A program made the position numbers and the translations under genes. Below are positions 12,971 through 26,175 of a stretch of 64,000 nt of DNA, one piece after another. The notes beneath the pieces were generated by a model that searched no databases, was not told the DNA's origin, and saw nothing but the letters and a program-made list of their open reading frames with translations. The stretch is from Gordionus sp. m RMFG-2023 (Eukaryota; Nematomorpha; Gordioida; Chordodea; Parachordodidae): positions 16,120,052-16,184,051 of the forward strand of contig NC_088776.1 of the NCBI RefSeq assembly GCF_954871325.1, written 5' to 3'. Numbering within the stretch: the stretch's first letter is position 1; each line of letters starts with the position of its first letter.

Positions 12971-14588
12971 AAATTATTTCAAAGTTAAAAAGTAAGGCAA
13001 CATTTATTTTAGTTTATAAAATCGCTAATTTTTAACTTTTAACATTAAATACTGCTAATGTGGTGGGGCGTGACTACCCTTTACAATACTGATAAATACT
13101 AATATAGAATCGTCCCGCGGGGATTCAAATCTCTCAATTTTTAAATCCTTTAATGGTAATTTTTAAATTTTAAAAATCTAATTTTACCAGAAAATAAATT
13201 TTAGCATGTTTCAGAAAATTTTGCCACATATTATTATGTATTTTTTTAAAAAAAGAAAAAATTTATAATATAAAATTTGATACAAACTAATATTAGTTTA
13301 AGAGTTCACGGCAAAACTTTCTTAAATTTACAGTGTAGAGAAGAAGTGGCATGACAGCCATGATTTCTTATTTTGTCAAAAAAAAAGTGAGTTAAGAATT
13401 GGGTTTAATCGAACAAATTTAATATCAATGTGTAGCCCATTCTTTAATCTATAAATTTAATATTGAATCAAAGCTTTACTATAATGATATTTGAGCTAGA
13501 TGAGTTTGCGTGAAAGTTTTTTTTCTCAAGCCAGTCTAAACTCATCATGCTATGAATAGCCATATGCCCTATATACAAACTGATTATAGTATCTTAATTT
13601 TATTATATGAAATATTACAATATGGTATATGTTTATAAGGAGCTAACGTAATATTTCTGATTTAAATATTCAAAAGTCTTGCACTAATTTAATTAATATT
13701 ATAACATCTCCGTTTTTATGATCATTCAAAACCTGATCAAATAATACTTATATCTATACGTTATTATTTACTCTGTACAATAAATAAGATTTTTGTAACT
13801 AATAATTATCTTGCCTGAACACTTTTAAAATCTAAGGATAATATTATATAAAATATTAGTATAGTAATTTGAATAGACATGACGTGATATTTTTCAGTAA
13901 AATGTATACTAAAAATAAATTTTTTTTTTATTGGATTGCTCAAATGAATAAATAAACTTGGGTAAAGTACATGTTGACCAATTTTGAAAGAAATGTACAA
14001 TAGAAAAAAGTTAAAGGGGGTATCCAGACAAGGTAATTAAAGATTAACTTACCTCATATATAATAAAAAAATGTCCCAAACTTTACGTGATTATCTTCAG
14101 AAAAAACGTAACAAAAATAGATGCATGGGACATTTACGATTTTGAAACAACCATCTATACATGAAAAATTAATTTGATGCTTTTGCAAAAGGATGCTAGG
14201 TGACCAAAAATGCTATCCAAAAGGAAACTTTTTAGGCCTTAGATCACTCCAATCCCATGTCTCGATCTACCATTTTAAGTATAATATAATGTATTAGATT
14301 CGTTTTATGCATAAATTCTTAAAGTTTAACAAATAAAAATTAAACAGAACTAACACTACAATAAAATTTTCTTGTTGTATATAATGTTTCACTTTTCAAA
14401 TTACGGGAAGATTAATATGAGTTTTATATGTTAATTTATCTGCTATTAAGAAGGTTTGTAATTTAATCAGAACACCATTTGCGACAAGTTTTACTTATTG
14501 TTATGACAACAAGAAATCTTCATTCACCAAAGATAATAATTATATATTTTTAGTTTGCTTATATTCACAATAATGTTTATTAAGGAAT
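12971..14588. other. AT-rich DNA, no firm gene
   Basis: A 24-codon frame at about 14071-14145 (+), starting MSQTLRDYLQKKRNKNR, lies within a hairpin-like pair (AATGTCCCA and TGGGACATT). It is too short to call a gene. Confidence 0.35.
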
Positions 14589-14726
14589 TTAATTTATAAG
14601 GATCTCTGAGTTAGCAATTTTGCCGCTTATTATTTTACAAGTCGCCTGCTCCTTGGGCGTTTCGTGGTCTCTAGTCACTCGTGGTTTATTATCATGATAT
14701 TCAGAGTATCCTATATAACCTTGCAT
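14589..14726 (-). CDS. possible short exon or small ORF, unidentified
   Basis: A 45-codon frame from an ATG at 14726 includes GYSEYHDNKPRVTRDHETPK, unlike the AT-driven residues of nearby noise frames. A GTAAAA that could be a 5' splice site follows the ACT codon at about codon 29. No neighbouring exon was recognised and no family was identified. It could also be a transposon fragment. Confidence 0.3.
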   Translation of the reverse strand: MQGYIGYSEYHDNKPRVTRDHETPKEQATCKIISGKIANSEILIN

Positions 14727-16568
14727 TGTTTTTAATGGATAGAAGACCAAAAAATTATTTCACCACATTTCCAAAAAATATTATTATTACTTTTTGCTTT
14801 AAATTATTTACTGATTAATTGTTTCTAGGTTGTACAGAAACGCCGCTAAAGAGATTTATAGTAGACTGTAGTTTGGTTAAATTGCTTGGTTTGGTCGAAT
14901 TAGTGGTAGGGTTTTAGGTTGAACCAGACCAACCCAGTCAAATGAGTCGATCTAGCACCGACCTGAGCAACAACCTGAGCATCGACCCGAGTACCAACCC
15001 GAAAACAACTTATTAATATAATATTTATTATATTTTATTGTGAATATTTTGTTCAATCATATTTTTATGCACAGAGGACGAGTATTTCAATATTAGCATA
15101 GAAATAATTTTCTTTAAAATTACTTTTTTTAAAATTGTTCTCTTCTTAAACTAAAAATATTTGATAATTTTTACTTTACACTAGAAACTCGAGTCTGCAA
15201 CTCGAGTTTTGATCGATAAACCAATTTAAAAACAAGTGGAGAAGTAATTCAATTCAATATTAATTAATTATTTAGCATTGAATACGAAATAATTATCTTC
15301 TAGGACCGGGATAACTTTATTATAGGAATTTATTGTTTTTGAATATTTATAATTCATATATCATCAAAAAAATACGGGTAATATATGTTTATTTAATTAA
15401 TAATTTTCGGGATCTGACCTAAAGTCCTAAAAATTGGCTTAGGCTCAAGCCGACTATGAGTTGGATTTGGCTCGAGTCGGCTTAGGAGTTGAATTCGTCC
15501 TAATATTTGGCTCTAGTTAGTTGACCCAATAGTTGGCTCGAGTTTATTTTGAGCCGTAATTTAACCTTAATTCGCTAATAGATATTACGATAAAAATTAT
15601 TTGTTTAATATATAGCCAAAAATTGCCTTTTCATCAAAATATTTTGCAATATTGGCTATCCAAAAAATTTAAAGTCTAAAGAGTAGTTCTGCTGATCCTT
15701 GCTTTCAAGTATCGGTGGAAAAATCTTTCAAAGATCTTTCAGTGCAGTACGATTAAACCTTATTACGAACTAGATTGAGAAAAAGGTACTTTAGACGATA
15801 TTTGAATCATCAAACTTAATAAAATTTGTTAAACAACGTAAAATCTTTTGAATTTTGATGATCATTTTTATTTAAAGATTTTGAATTGAAACCGTTATTA
15901 ATATTTGTGAATAATTATATATTGCCATAGAATAAATAAAAATTTTTTAATGAAATTGTTACAAAGTTAAGGGATACTAATCTTGAAATGACATCATCAA
16001 AAAAGGTAGGACAAATATTTTTTGAACTGTATTTTAAAAAATATTTTTTAATTCAAATGGACTTGGATTTCGGCAATGATTATATTTTTTGCTTAAAATT
16101 AGTAATATAAAGAACCACCGATAATGATAAAATTTCAGAAAATATCGTACTTTTAAACACTTTAGAGAAATTTTTTTGGATTGAATTTATAAAAAAATTT
16201 CTTCTATCATTGCGTAAAACGTTACAGAAATCTTAAAAAGTTTATATAAAAACATTAATTTGTTATTAGGTATAACATTGCTATCCCATCCATATAAGAA
16301 CAATATATCTTTCCAAACTCTTATGATTTTTGATAGTCTTGATGGAATTTTTACGGGCCATAAATAAAAAATAGATCTTATCACTTGACAAACCATGATA
16401 TTTTTTTTAACAAAACAATTATTTATTCTTATAAAGATAATTAGAAATATTAAAAAAAAATTTGGCACATCTATGTACAATATACTAGTTCGATTTTCTG
16501 AAATTTTATTTAATTCTTCTAAATTTATAATTTAAATATATATTTAATTGTTTACCATGACTAGTAGA

Positions 16569-17024
16569 TAGAGATCTGCAAAGTTAGGCCCGGCCCATAC
16601 CCAGCCCGAGTCCGGCCCGGGGCCTAATTTTATTTAAAATAATCGGGTTCGGGCCGGGCCTAATATTTTTAAAAATTCGGCCGGGTCGGGTCGGATCTTG
16701 GAATTTTTTTTAAATATATTTAAATTTATCAATTTTATTTTGAATTTTCTATGTAAAATAAAAATATTTGATTTTATTTATTGAAACTAAACAACATATA
16801 ACATATGTCTTTTATTTTAAGTAATTATAAAAATTAATTTCTATATTTAAATAAATTCGGGCTGGGCCGGGTCGGTAAATTTTTTAAATAAAGTTTCGGG
16901 TTCGGGCCGGGCCGGCAAAACTTTTTTAAAAAAATTTCAAGTTCGGGCCGGGCCAGCAAAACCTTTTTGAAAAAAATTTCGGGCCGGGCCGTGCTTGAAA
17001 AATTAGGCCCGATGCAGATCACTA
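16569..17024. mobile_element. small hAT-like MITE with GGGCC ladder, inserted in the left inverted arm
   Basis: The ends are TAGAGATCTGCA and TGCAGATCACTA in inverted orientation. Inside are repeated GGGCCGGGCC motifs separated by A/T runs. The right arm at 19738-19756 keeps the uninterrupted site (ACTAGTATAGTATTGTC in reverse), whereas the left arm has about 8 extra, now diverged, flanking bases. This shows an insertion with an 8-bp target duplication. The family matches 60633-60959. Confidence 0.8.
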
Positions 17025-17471
17025 ATTAGAGTATTGTCTTAAAAAATGAAAATGTTAGTGTTAAAACAAATTTTTATAACAAATAAATAAAATAATTCTT
17101 ATTATTTTAAGTTTATAATTCCATCTGGGTGCCAGCTAGACGGCAATAAGTAAAATAAAAATATATTAAAAAATAAAATAATTATATAGATTTTTCTTTA
17201 GTCAGCAGAAAGGCCCAAATTCTATGTCAAAAAAAAATCCCAAGCCAGAATTCAATACACCCCCCTCCTTATTTAAATCATAATTCTTTTTCCTCGTTTC
17301 TTATTGTATAATTATTTTTAACTGGCCCCTTCTCCTTGTTTTTTATAAATAAAAAAATAAGTATTTAAAAATAAAAAAATCATTCATATTTTTTTTATAG
17401 TTAGGCATCACATCACATCACATCTCATTTCAATTTTTATAAATTTTTTGAAAATTAGATTATTATATATA

Positions 17472-19330
17472 ATGAGTGATATGGAAGATCCAAGCGTGTG
17501 TTTTTGTATTTCAGAACCTTCTAACCATTCCTCTGCTTCGTATGAAGGGGAGTTTTATTGAGTCTCCCGACTCTCACGATACATAAAAAATTATTCATTA
17601 TAAAAAAAGTATGGAAGTACAAATTCTACAAGTAATATTTTATTCCTATAAATTATATTTTTGCTAAATTTAATTTTAATTTCAACTAATTTAAAAAGAC
17701 ACCTCATCTCATCCTAATTTAATATCAGAAACATCTACTGCCACAACCCCGGATGTGATACCGAATATAAGAAAATCCCTAATTCGTGAAAATTTAAAAT
17801 TAAATTAGCAGATATTAAGATATCTTATCTTAACAAATATTTCTTTTAGAACAATAGAACATGACATTTCCAAGGAATTGATATATTATTGTAACCAAGG
17901 AATTGATATATTATTGTAATAAAGGGTTTAAAATATGGACTAGGCAAACTATGAAAAAAATTAGAAATAATATATGAATTATACAAAAAAATAATCATTA
18001 AAAAATTAAGTTATGTAAGTAAGTTAGCAATCACTACGGATTGCTAGTCTCCTCCAGACCTATAACCTACTGCGCTGTAACTAATCATTACTCATTTAAT
18101 GGACATTAACAAATATATTGCTTATCATTGTTTGTTTTCCGCATCCCCATACTGGACAAAAAATTTCAGATCCTAATTAATTAATTTAAATTACTGAAAA
18201 GATATTAGCAATTACCCAAGAAAATGCAAAAACTTTTGAGTGGTGTTAAAAGATGATTTCAAACTTTTATACAAAACAATATACCACCGTTGTCTAGCCC
18301 ATGTAATAAATCTAATGGTACAAGAAGGAATATATTTTTTATCAAATAAATTGGAGGTAATTCATACGCTAGTCAGTAAGCTTCATACTTCGTCGAAATT
18401 AATTGAAGTATACCCCAAGATAAGTGGTAGTACCATAATTCCCCTGGACGTGGCTACACATCATAATAGAACATATCTAATGATAGCTGTTGTAAATAAG
18501 GTATTATTTTTACAAAGTATAATTTTATATCATTGTATACATTAACATATTTATTTAATACAGAATATCGAATCAATTATTTAGTTAGGATAATTATCTT
18601 TTAGGTAATTTTGTAATTAATAAGGATTTACGATGACTATTAACAGATCTAGAAGTATTCTTGTGTCCCTCTATAAAATATCGTGAGGAATAAGTTCACA
18701 ATCTCCAATTATTGGGATGGCGATCTTATTTTGAAATTTTATGCACGAAAATTTAATACATCATGCTACAAAAAACGAGTATGAAATAATAAAGACGGCA
18801 GCATCTAAAATACTGCTTAAATGCGATGAATATATGGGGTAAATGACAAATTTTGCTAATTATGTCTGCTCATCTTTAGACCCAAGGATCAAAAAATCCT
18901 TAATTTTAAAAAATATTGATATCCAAAATGTTTATTTTGAAGATCTTATAAATTATTTATAACTTATTCTTCAATTTTTGAGACAATGTATAAATTTATC
19001 GATTATGACAGAAATCCGAATAATCTGGCATTTGTATCATTTTGTAGGAATTTAAAAAGTATATAAATTATATAATATATCTAATAAAAATTTTTTATGA
19101 CACCTAGAAGTGAAAATCTAATTATGAGTGCTTCAGGCAAAATTTCCATGCCCATCACAAATTACAAGGGATTATCTGGCACAACAAACAACATCTATTC
19201 CTAGCGAGCGAGATTCCCACGTGCTGGAGACGCTATTATAAAAGAAAGGAATCAGATGCCCTCTAATACGCACAAACAATGCCTAGCACTATCGTCTTGG
19301 GATGGCCAGAATATTTAATCTAGAAAATAA
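17472..19330 (+). pseudogene. decayed hAT (Ac-like) transposase
   Basis: In order on the + strand are a start-like MSDMEDPSVCFCISEPSNHS (17472), a block with RCLAHVINLMVQEGI (18290-18340), a degenerate TRWNSTY-like region (DVATHHNRTYLM, about 18450), DEYMG..MTNFANYVCSSLDPR (about 18830-18890) and a dimerisation-domain remnant with RDYLAQQTTSIPSER (about 19160-19215). This order is that of Ac-type hAT transposases. Many stops and frame changes lie between the blocks, so it is inactive. It sits centrally between the inverted arms, as expected of the element's own gene. Confidence 0.8.
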
Positions 19331-20938
19331 ATTATATAAATAAATATTTATATAATATTATAATACTTATTAAATATTTAAATATATAAATATATAATTT
19401 TTATATTTAAATAAATAAATATATGTTTAAGTTTATAACTGTTTTTAATTAATTTTAAAAGTTTTAAAAAGTTTGGGAAATTGTAAATTGGGCTAGGAGT
19501 GGAATAACTGTTAGCAGGGATTAATCAAATTATATAAAAACCTAAATTGTCTCATAATAAAAAAATTGAAATGCAATAAAAAATAGACTAAGCAAATTTT
19601 TTAAAATATTTAAAAGTAGTTTTTTTTTCTTTACATATCTTTATGGTTAAAGAAAAATGCAGCTGGTCTCTCTTGAACCTCGGCATATTGATATAAAAAT
19701 ACTGAGTTATGTTAGAATATCTCTATTTTTTAAGACAATACTATACTAGTCATGGTGAACAATTGAATATATATAATTTAAATTGCTAAACAATTAAAAT
19801 TTCAGAAAATCAAACTAGTAATTTGTACATAGATCTGCCCAATTTCTTTTAATATTTCTAATTATCTTTATAAAAATTAAAAAATTGTTTTTTTAAAAAA
19901 ATATCACGGTTTGTCAAGTGATAAGATCAATTTTTTATTTATTTTTATTAAAAATTCCATCAAAACTATCAAAAATCGTTATAATTTCATTAAAATTTTT
20001 TATTAATTCTAAAACAATATATAATTATTCACAAATATTAAATACGGATTCAGATCAAAATCCTATATAAATAAAAATGAATATTTGTTTAACTAATTTT
20101 TATTAAGTTTGATAATTAAAATATTGTCATAAAGTATATTTTTTCAATCTAGTTCGTAATGGGGTTTAATCGTACTGCACTGAAAGATCTTTCCATCGAT
20201 ATTTTAAAGCAAGGATCGACTAGAACCTCTCCCTATAGGGTTTATATTACAGGTTCTCAAAATTTTTTTGGATAGCCAATATTGCAAAATATTTTGATAA
20301 GGCAATTTTTGGCCATATATTAAGCAATTAATTTTTGTTGTAATATCCTTTAACGAATTAGGGTATCGGCTCAAAATTAAACTCCAGCCTAATCCAACTC
20401 ATCTAGTCAGCTAAGCCATTTTTTACGAGTAGGTCAGGCCCCAAATAAATTAAATAAACATGTATTAACCGCATTTTTTTGATGAAATATGAATTATAAA
20501 TATCTAAAAACCGAATTATTCTAATAAAGTTAGGGTCCCTGAGGGTGATTATTTGGAATTCGATGCTAAATATTTAATTAATATAAAATTGAACTACTCG
20601 TCTTCTAGTTTTTAAATTGGTTTATCTATCACAACTCGAGTTCGCGACTCGAGTTGCTAGTTTAAAGTAAAAATTATACAATATTTTTGGATTATAAGAG
20701 AAAATTTTTTTAAAAAGGGAATCTAATATTATTAAACTTAATTATTTCCTTGCTAATATTGAAATATTCATCCATTATATTAAGTTGGTTTTAGGTGATG
20801 CTTTAATCGATTCTCGGGTATATCTATTTAGTCGACCAGATCGACCTATTTATTTGGGTTGGTTCTGGTTCATTTTTTCGATCAAAAACCAGGGTCGTGG
20901 TCATGTAAAACCATTTATTTAACCACACTAAACTGCTA

Positions 20939-23685
20939 CACTCGGGATCGAGTGTCAAGAGATAAATTGGCAAAAAAAGGATATTATTACAAAAAAATCA
21001 AAATAAAATAAGAAAAGCTAAGCTAAGGAAAAATAGAAAATGAATATTTCTGCATAAGAGGGGGTAACCAAAATTTTTAAAAGATAAGAAGGGAGAGAGA
21101 GGAATAGATTCAATATACCAGGTGCTCGGAATAATTACACACGAATTATGCCAATATGATCCCTATTTTTAATGCCGTATCATAGATTTTATTTCAGAGG
21201 GTCAAATATTTTTTTTAAAAAAATGTGAGTTATATTACAAATTTTCATTATTTATAATTTTAAGATAACATTTTTAGATGTTTTTTTAATTAAAATGTTT
21301 TAGAAAATTAAATTATATGCAGGAAAAAAGTATTACAAAATAAAATCGTTGTAAAATATTTATTTCGTTTTTTCTCAATGTTTTTTTTAACTTTAGATTT
21401 GAAATTTTATGGCTTAGATATCACTATTTAATCCAATTTATAAATTCAAAAAATTATTGGACCTAATTTTCCTACCTATAAATTGGTACTTTTATTAAAT
21501 AAAATTCAAGATATATATGTTTTGCATATTTTTTTTTTATGTTTCTCTTTATTCCATATGCATTGTCATCTAACTAGGGCATAAGGCAAGATAAAGACCT
21601 AGGCACAATTTAAGCACCCACATTCACATTATATGAGATAAGAAGCTCCGATATTTTTTGTTACATAGCCCTAATGTTTAAGCTATCATATGGAAGGGGA
21701 GACCTTGGTACGTTAACTACAGGAGAATTTTATTACACTACAATTATATTTTGCATTATTATTTTATAAGACTGGAAATTTTAACGTTACGTAGATAATT
21801 AGGTCATACATGGCTAAAAGAGATTTGAAAAATATTTAGTTTTTAATTTTTATAGAAGAAAATGTGTTTAAGCTTACCAAAAGTAATCGTTTATAATTAT
21901 AAATAAAACTTTTTAAATCTTAATAAACTAAATTTTAGGTAAGTTCCTTATTTTTTAATATGACAAATTTGTAAAATCAATAAGCAGGATTCTGAATGAT
22001 ATTTATAAAGTTAGAGGGTTCGATCATAGTTGATCATAATATAGTTGGGACAGCCATTTTAATTCATTTTACTATTTACTAGTTATGCGAAATTGCAATA
22101 AAAAGGATAGGGACATCGTCTATACAGAAGATTATGGAAAAGCCTTAAATTTATATCCGAAAATCTCAGTCTTAAATATATCATTACTTACGGGTAAGAT
22201 TAATTATATAATTATATATATTTTTATAAGCACTCCAAAATCAATACTTATTTGTTAGTCTCTAGTCTTACTGGAATATTGATTTTAAATTTATATATTT
22301 ATTTAGACCTCTATTTTATGAGTGGACCAACTATCACATATGTGTGTCCCAACGTACCCAGAGTATGTCATAGTCGGAACAAAAAAGTGTTTTTTTTTCA
22401 AATTCAAAAAAAAATATGTTAATTATTTCAAATAAGCTATACTTATAGGATACAGAGGATGTTCTACTTATTTAGTCTAATATTATTGAATTTATTCAGA
22501 TTTGAATCAAAAGTGTCCCAAACATCCCCGGTCCTTACAATTATTATTAGGTTGAAGCGTAATAAAATTTTTATCGCAGAAGAGAAATTTTTTTACTATC
22601 CGACCACCGTCCTCCCCTGCTAAGCTTCTTTTCTTTTTCTTTATATCCATAATAATCAAAATCTATTTGCACAAATATTAATTTTTTAAAATATAAACAG
22701 GGTCCTCTAATGGTGGGGGGGGGGTTAATAAATCAATTATATCATTGAAATCTTAAAGTATTTTCATAGTCACCTTATATAATCAGTATTTATTTTATAT
22801 TTTTGTCTTCAGGTGGACCAAACGTCATTAGTTTTGGGATTCTGGGGGCAAATATCAATATTTGAATTGCATATTGATTAATCACATAATTAAATATGAT
22901 ATGAATAATAAATTATATTATATAAAATCCAATTTTGATTTGATATCAAATCTTGGAAAAAGAATCCCCTACGAATCTAATTTTGTTCCGAAAAAAAAAA
23001 TATTAATTCGATATTATGATTATGAACCAAAAAAAATATTAATTATATATCTAAAAATGTGCTAAAAATATGATATGATTATATGACATAATAATACAAA
23101 TAAAAATATTTTATTTTAAGCATTTTATATTAGTTATTTATATAATATAGTATATAAATTTATTAATCCATTTATACGGATCGAAAAATTTTAAAGAATT
23201 AATTAAGTTCTTCTTTTATATATTTTTTTAATATTATATATTAAACAATTCGTTGACAAATTATTGAATATATTTTGATAATCGCTAGAAAATTGCCTTA
23301 TAATGTTAAAATTTGATTATTTTGGATAACCATATGGCTATTTTATTAAATTTATGATTTATCTCGCTAATGGTGTATAAAATAATATATCAAAAAATTA
23401 TATGAATAAAAAAAATATATATTTAAGTACTAGTTATATTATATATATTAGTTGATCTTAAATAACCCTAGAAGAAAAAACACCCGGACAATAGGACAAT
23501 GGAGAAGAATACTCGGATAAAAGGATACCGGAAATACTTTTATTTTTAGTATTTTTGTAAAAGCCTAGAAAATAGGAGAGGGGAAAGAATATATTTTAAA
23601 TAAGATTAGAAGCCTGGGGCTAGGTGGTCATGTTTTTGTTAGTGACTGATAAAAGGTCTAGAGATTGCTTTTAATCAAATAAATT
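20939..23685. other. AT-rich DNA, no gene seen
   Basis: Only AT-driven open frames are present, for example 22862-23065. A G-run near 22710-22730 and GTGGACCAA motifs near 22325 and 22812 may be worn transposon ends, but no boundaries can be set. Confidence 0.4.
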
Positions 23686-24690
23686 CAGGCGCATAGCCAG
23701 AAATTTTTTACAAGGGAAGAGTGGGATCATTTTTTTATATTAAAAAATTTTTTTTGGAATATTTAAAATTTATAAGAACTAATCAATATATAAAATTTAA
23801 TCAAAAATGACAATTTCAAACACAAATAATGAAATATTGGGAAACACAAAATATATAAGAGCTAATATACTGAAATATATTATAGCTGTAACCGGTATTT
23901 AAATCACAGTAAAATATAGAATTAACATTATGTGATGATTAAAAAAGTTAATCAATTGCTTTTCTTGGAGAATTATCCTACTAAAATTAATCTTTCATAC
24001 CAAGATTTAAATTCTGAAATTAATAAACTTTTAGACATTTTTATATAGATAATAGTATTTATAAATAGAATAGAACCATTTGATGAATCATAAATCGTTC
24101 ATTAATTTGAGTCATAAATATGTCCAAAAATGGAATAACAACGATTATTTTATAGTGATCCTCAATTGAGTGAACGTTAATATTGGAATTATTTGCTTAT
24201 CTAGGTGCAGGTGAGGCTTGCAAATCTCAAAATCATAATATTTTGCTTTTGCCTTAACTTATAATAAATCTTATAAAATGATCAATATTATCTCTTAGTT
24301 TTCTGTTGCAATGCAATAATATTCCCGATTTTCATATCTTCAGTCAAACTTATTATTTTTTGAAAAATATTGCATAAAATTGTGGTGTAATTAAATTATT
24401 TAATTAATTAATACATTTTAATATAAAAAGAAATAGGCTGTCATATTGAACCTAATAATGTATCTATCTCAGGTGAAATATCTGGTTCAGGCTATCCGAA
24501 TATTTCTTCAAAAGCAATCAAAACAAGCTCGTCTAGATTTAGAAATTCTGTAACAGCTTGATGTTGAAGCCCATCTTGTCGGACATGCTTTTTACAGTTT
24601 CTTGCTTCTTGTAAAATAAAAAGTTTCAGAAATAATTTTATTTCACAAGTTCTGTCACTTTGGATATCTATCTGAATATTTCATACACTT
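23686..24690 (-). mobile_element. divergent hAT remnant, DUF4371 type
   Basis: It begins with CAGGCGCATAGCCAG at 23686, a variant of the CAGGCGCGTACGCAG end of copies A-C. On the - strand the segment at about 24300-24650 aligns with the transposase part of copies A-C, including an ACPTRW-like block near 24570, but is much more diverged. No matching right end was found. Confidence 0.55.
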
Positions 24691-24724
24691 AACTTAAAAA
24701 TGTTGCCTATCAGTAATTGACAGA

Positions 24725-25115
24725 ATCTTTATGGACGTCTAGATTTTTCGATCAAGCTCGTCCATGCCCATATAAAAAAAAATTTATTGGTCTAAGCCCC
24801 GCCTATATTTTATATTAAAAAAATTTCCAAGCCAGGCCTAAACCCATAAGTTTCAAAATTTTGCCTCAGCCTATATCTAAAATTTTAATTTATTGTATTC
24901 AATGAGAATAAATAATATTTCAGTGTATTTAGGGAATCATTTTGTTTGCAATATGGAAATTTATTATTAGAAGAAAAAAAATTGCAATATTTTTTTAAGT
25001 TAGCAACGTTTTAAATAAGATAAATTCAAATAAAAAAAATTTAGGCCCAAGCCCGCTAAAAATTTTTTTTAACATAAAACAGAGCCTAGCGACCTGACCC
25101 ATGAAAACGGGCGCG
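24725..25115. repeat. degenerate GGCC ladder module
   Basis: Repeats of GCCCAT/GCCAGGCC/AGGCCCAAGCCC are separated by A/T runs, as in the better preserved modules at 4553 and 16569. It probably marks another worn element of the same kind. Confidence 0.45.
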
Positions 25116-25559
25116 TAGCCAGCTGAGGAAGGAGAGAAAAAATATCCCCCCTTCCCTCCCGTAGCAAAATTTTTTGAAAAAATATAAGGTTTCTGTGAAT
25201 TACAAAGTATTCTTTTTTTATATAGGTTATATTCTGTTTTAATTTTATCAAAAAGTTAAAATTAATTTAAATATATCTTCTTTGTTTATTTAGCTTTATT
25301 AACAAAATTTATTTAGGTAACTCAATGAGAGCATCCACTATAATCATTGGAACCCAATATTATTTATAGAATTTATTCCATATTATATCGAAATAAATCT
25401 GAATTGAATCATTTATCTGAATGTACTAAATACTATTTCATATCATCATCCTTCACATCATTATTATCATCATTCTCTTTATCAAGTTTTAAATATGGAA
25501 TACAAAAATTAAATGTAATTATCATGATTCACTTAAGTATAAAAGGATTATAATAAATA

Positions 25560-26140
25560 CAATAATTTTAAATATAATCATGAATACCGAGTTCAGAGCC
25601 CTTTCCATTCCCTTTACTAGGGAAATCACTTATTTTATATAATTTGGAGGGAGACTAGGTGGTAGGCATCTAAGAGGGTTAGGCTACTGAAGTAAGTTAA
25701 ATTTATTGGAAGGTTATCAATTAAATTTTTAGATGAAATAGAGAAAAATATATGACTGTAGAAATTTATTACTTTCATTATAAACTATTATAATATATGT
25801 ATATTGTATAACAGACCAAAATCTATTTATTTCATAACCATAGTCAATAGTCATTATTTTTTAAATAAAACTTATTACTGGATAATATTTCTGCAATATT
25901 TTTAAATGTATAATTTAAAATAGACATTCTAACAGCAAACTCATATTCATGACAAACAATATACTATAATAATGCATTCATTGTAAATGAAATGAAGGCT
26001 TTCAATTTAAATCATATTTTCAAAAATAACTTCTATATTCATAATTTTTTAATAGTTTGTAGTAGAGTATTGATATTTAAGTTATTCTTTTAAAAATATA
26101 TGAAAGGATTACCATATTTAAAAACTCGTAAGGAGGCGGC
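25560..26140. repeat. dispersed repeat, copy 1 (pair with 33900-34340)
   Basis: The segment around 25930-26060 (CATGACAAACAATATACTATAATAATGCATT and onward, read in parts) matches 34180-34290 in the same orientation, and weaker likeness extends upstream. No coding capacity or terminal repeat is visible. Confidence 0.55.
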
Positions 26141-26175
26141 CAATTTTTTTTAGGGTTGTAGGTGTATATAGTGTA

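Larger units (their letters stand above)
14859..20938 (+). mobile_element. hAT-like element with kilobase-scale inverted arms
   Basis: Sequence from 14859 to about 17055 reappears in reverse complement at about 19710-20938. Paired landmarks are the outer ends (TAGTAGACTGTAGTTTGG and the inverse of CTAAACTGCTA), the CTCGAG-containing palindromes (15190 and 20635), the ATCTTTCAGTGCAGTACGAT block (15735 and 20180) and the ACCATGACTAG block (16555 and 19755). Between the arms lies a decayed hAT transposase on the + strand. The left arm is longer because of an inserted element (16569-17024) and extra DNA at about 15960-16330. No clean target duplication flanks the outer ends. Confidence 0.7.
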
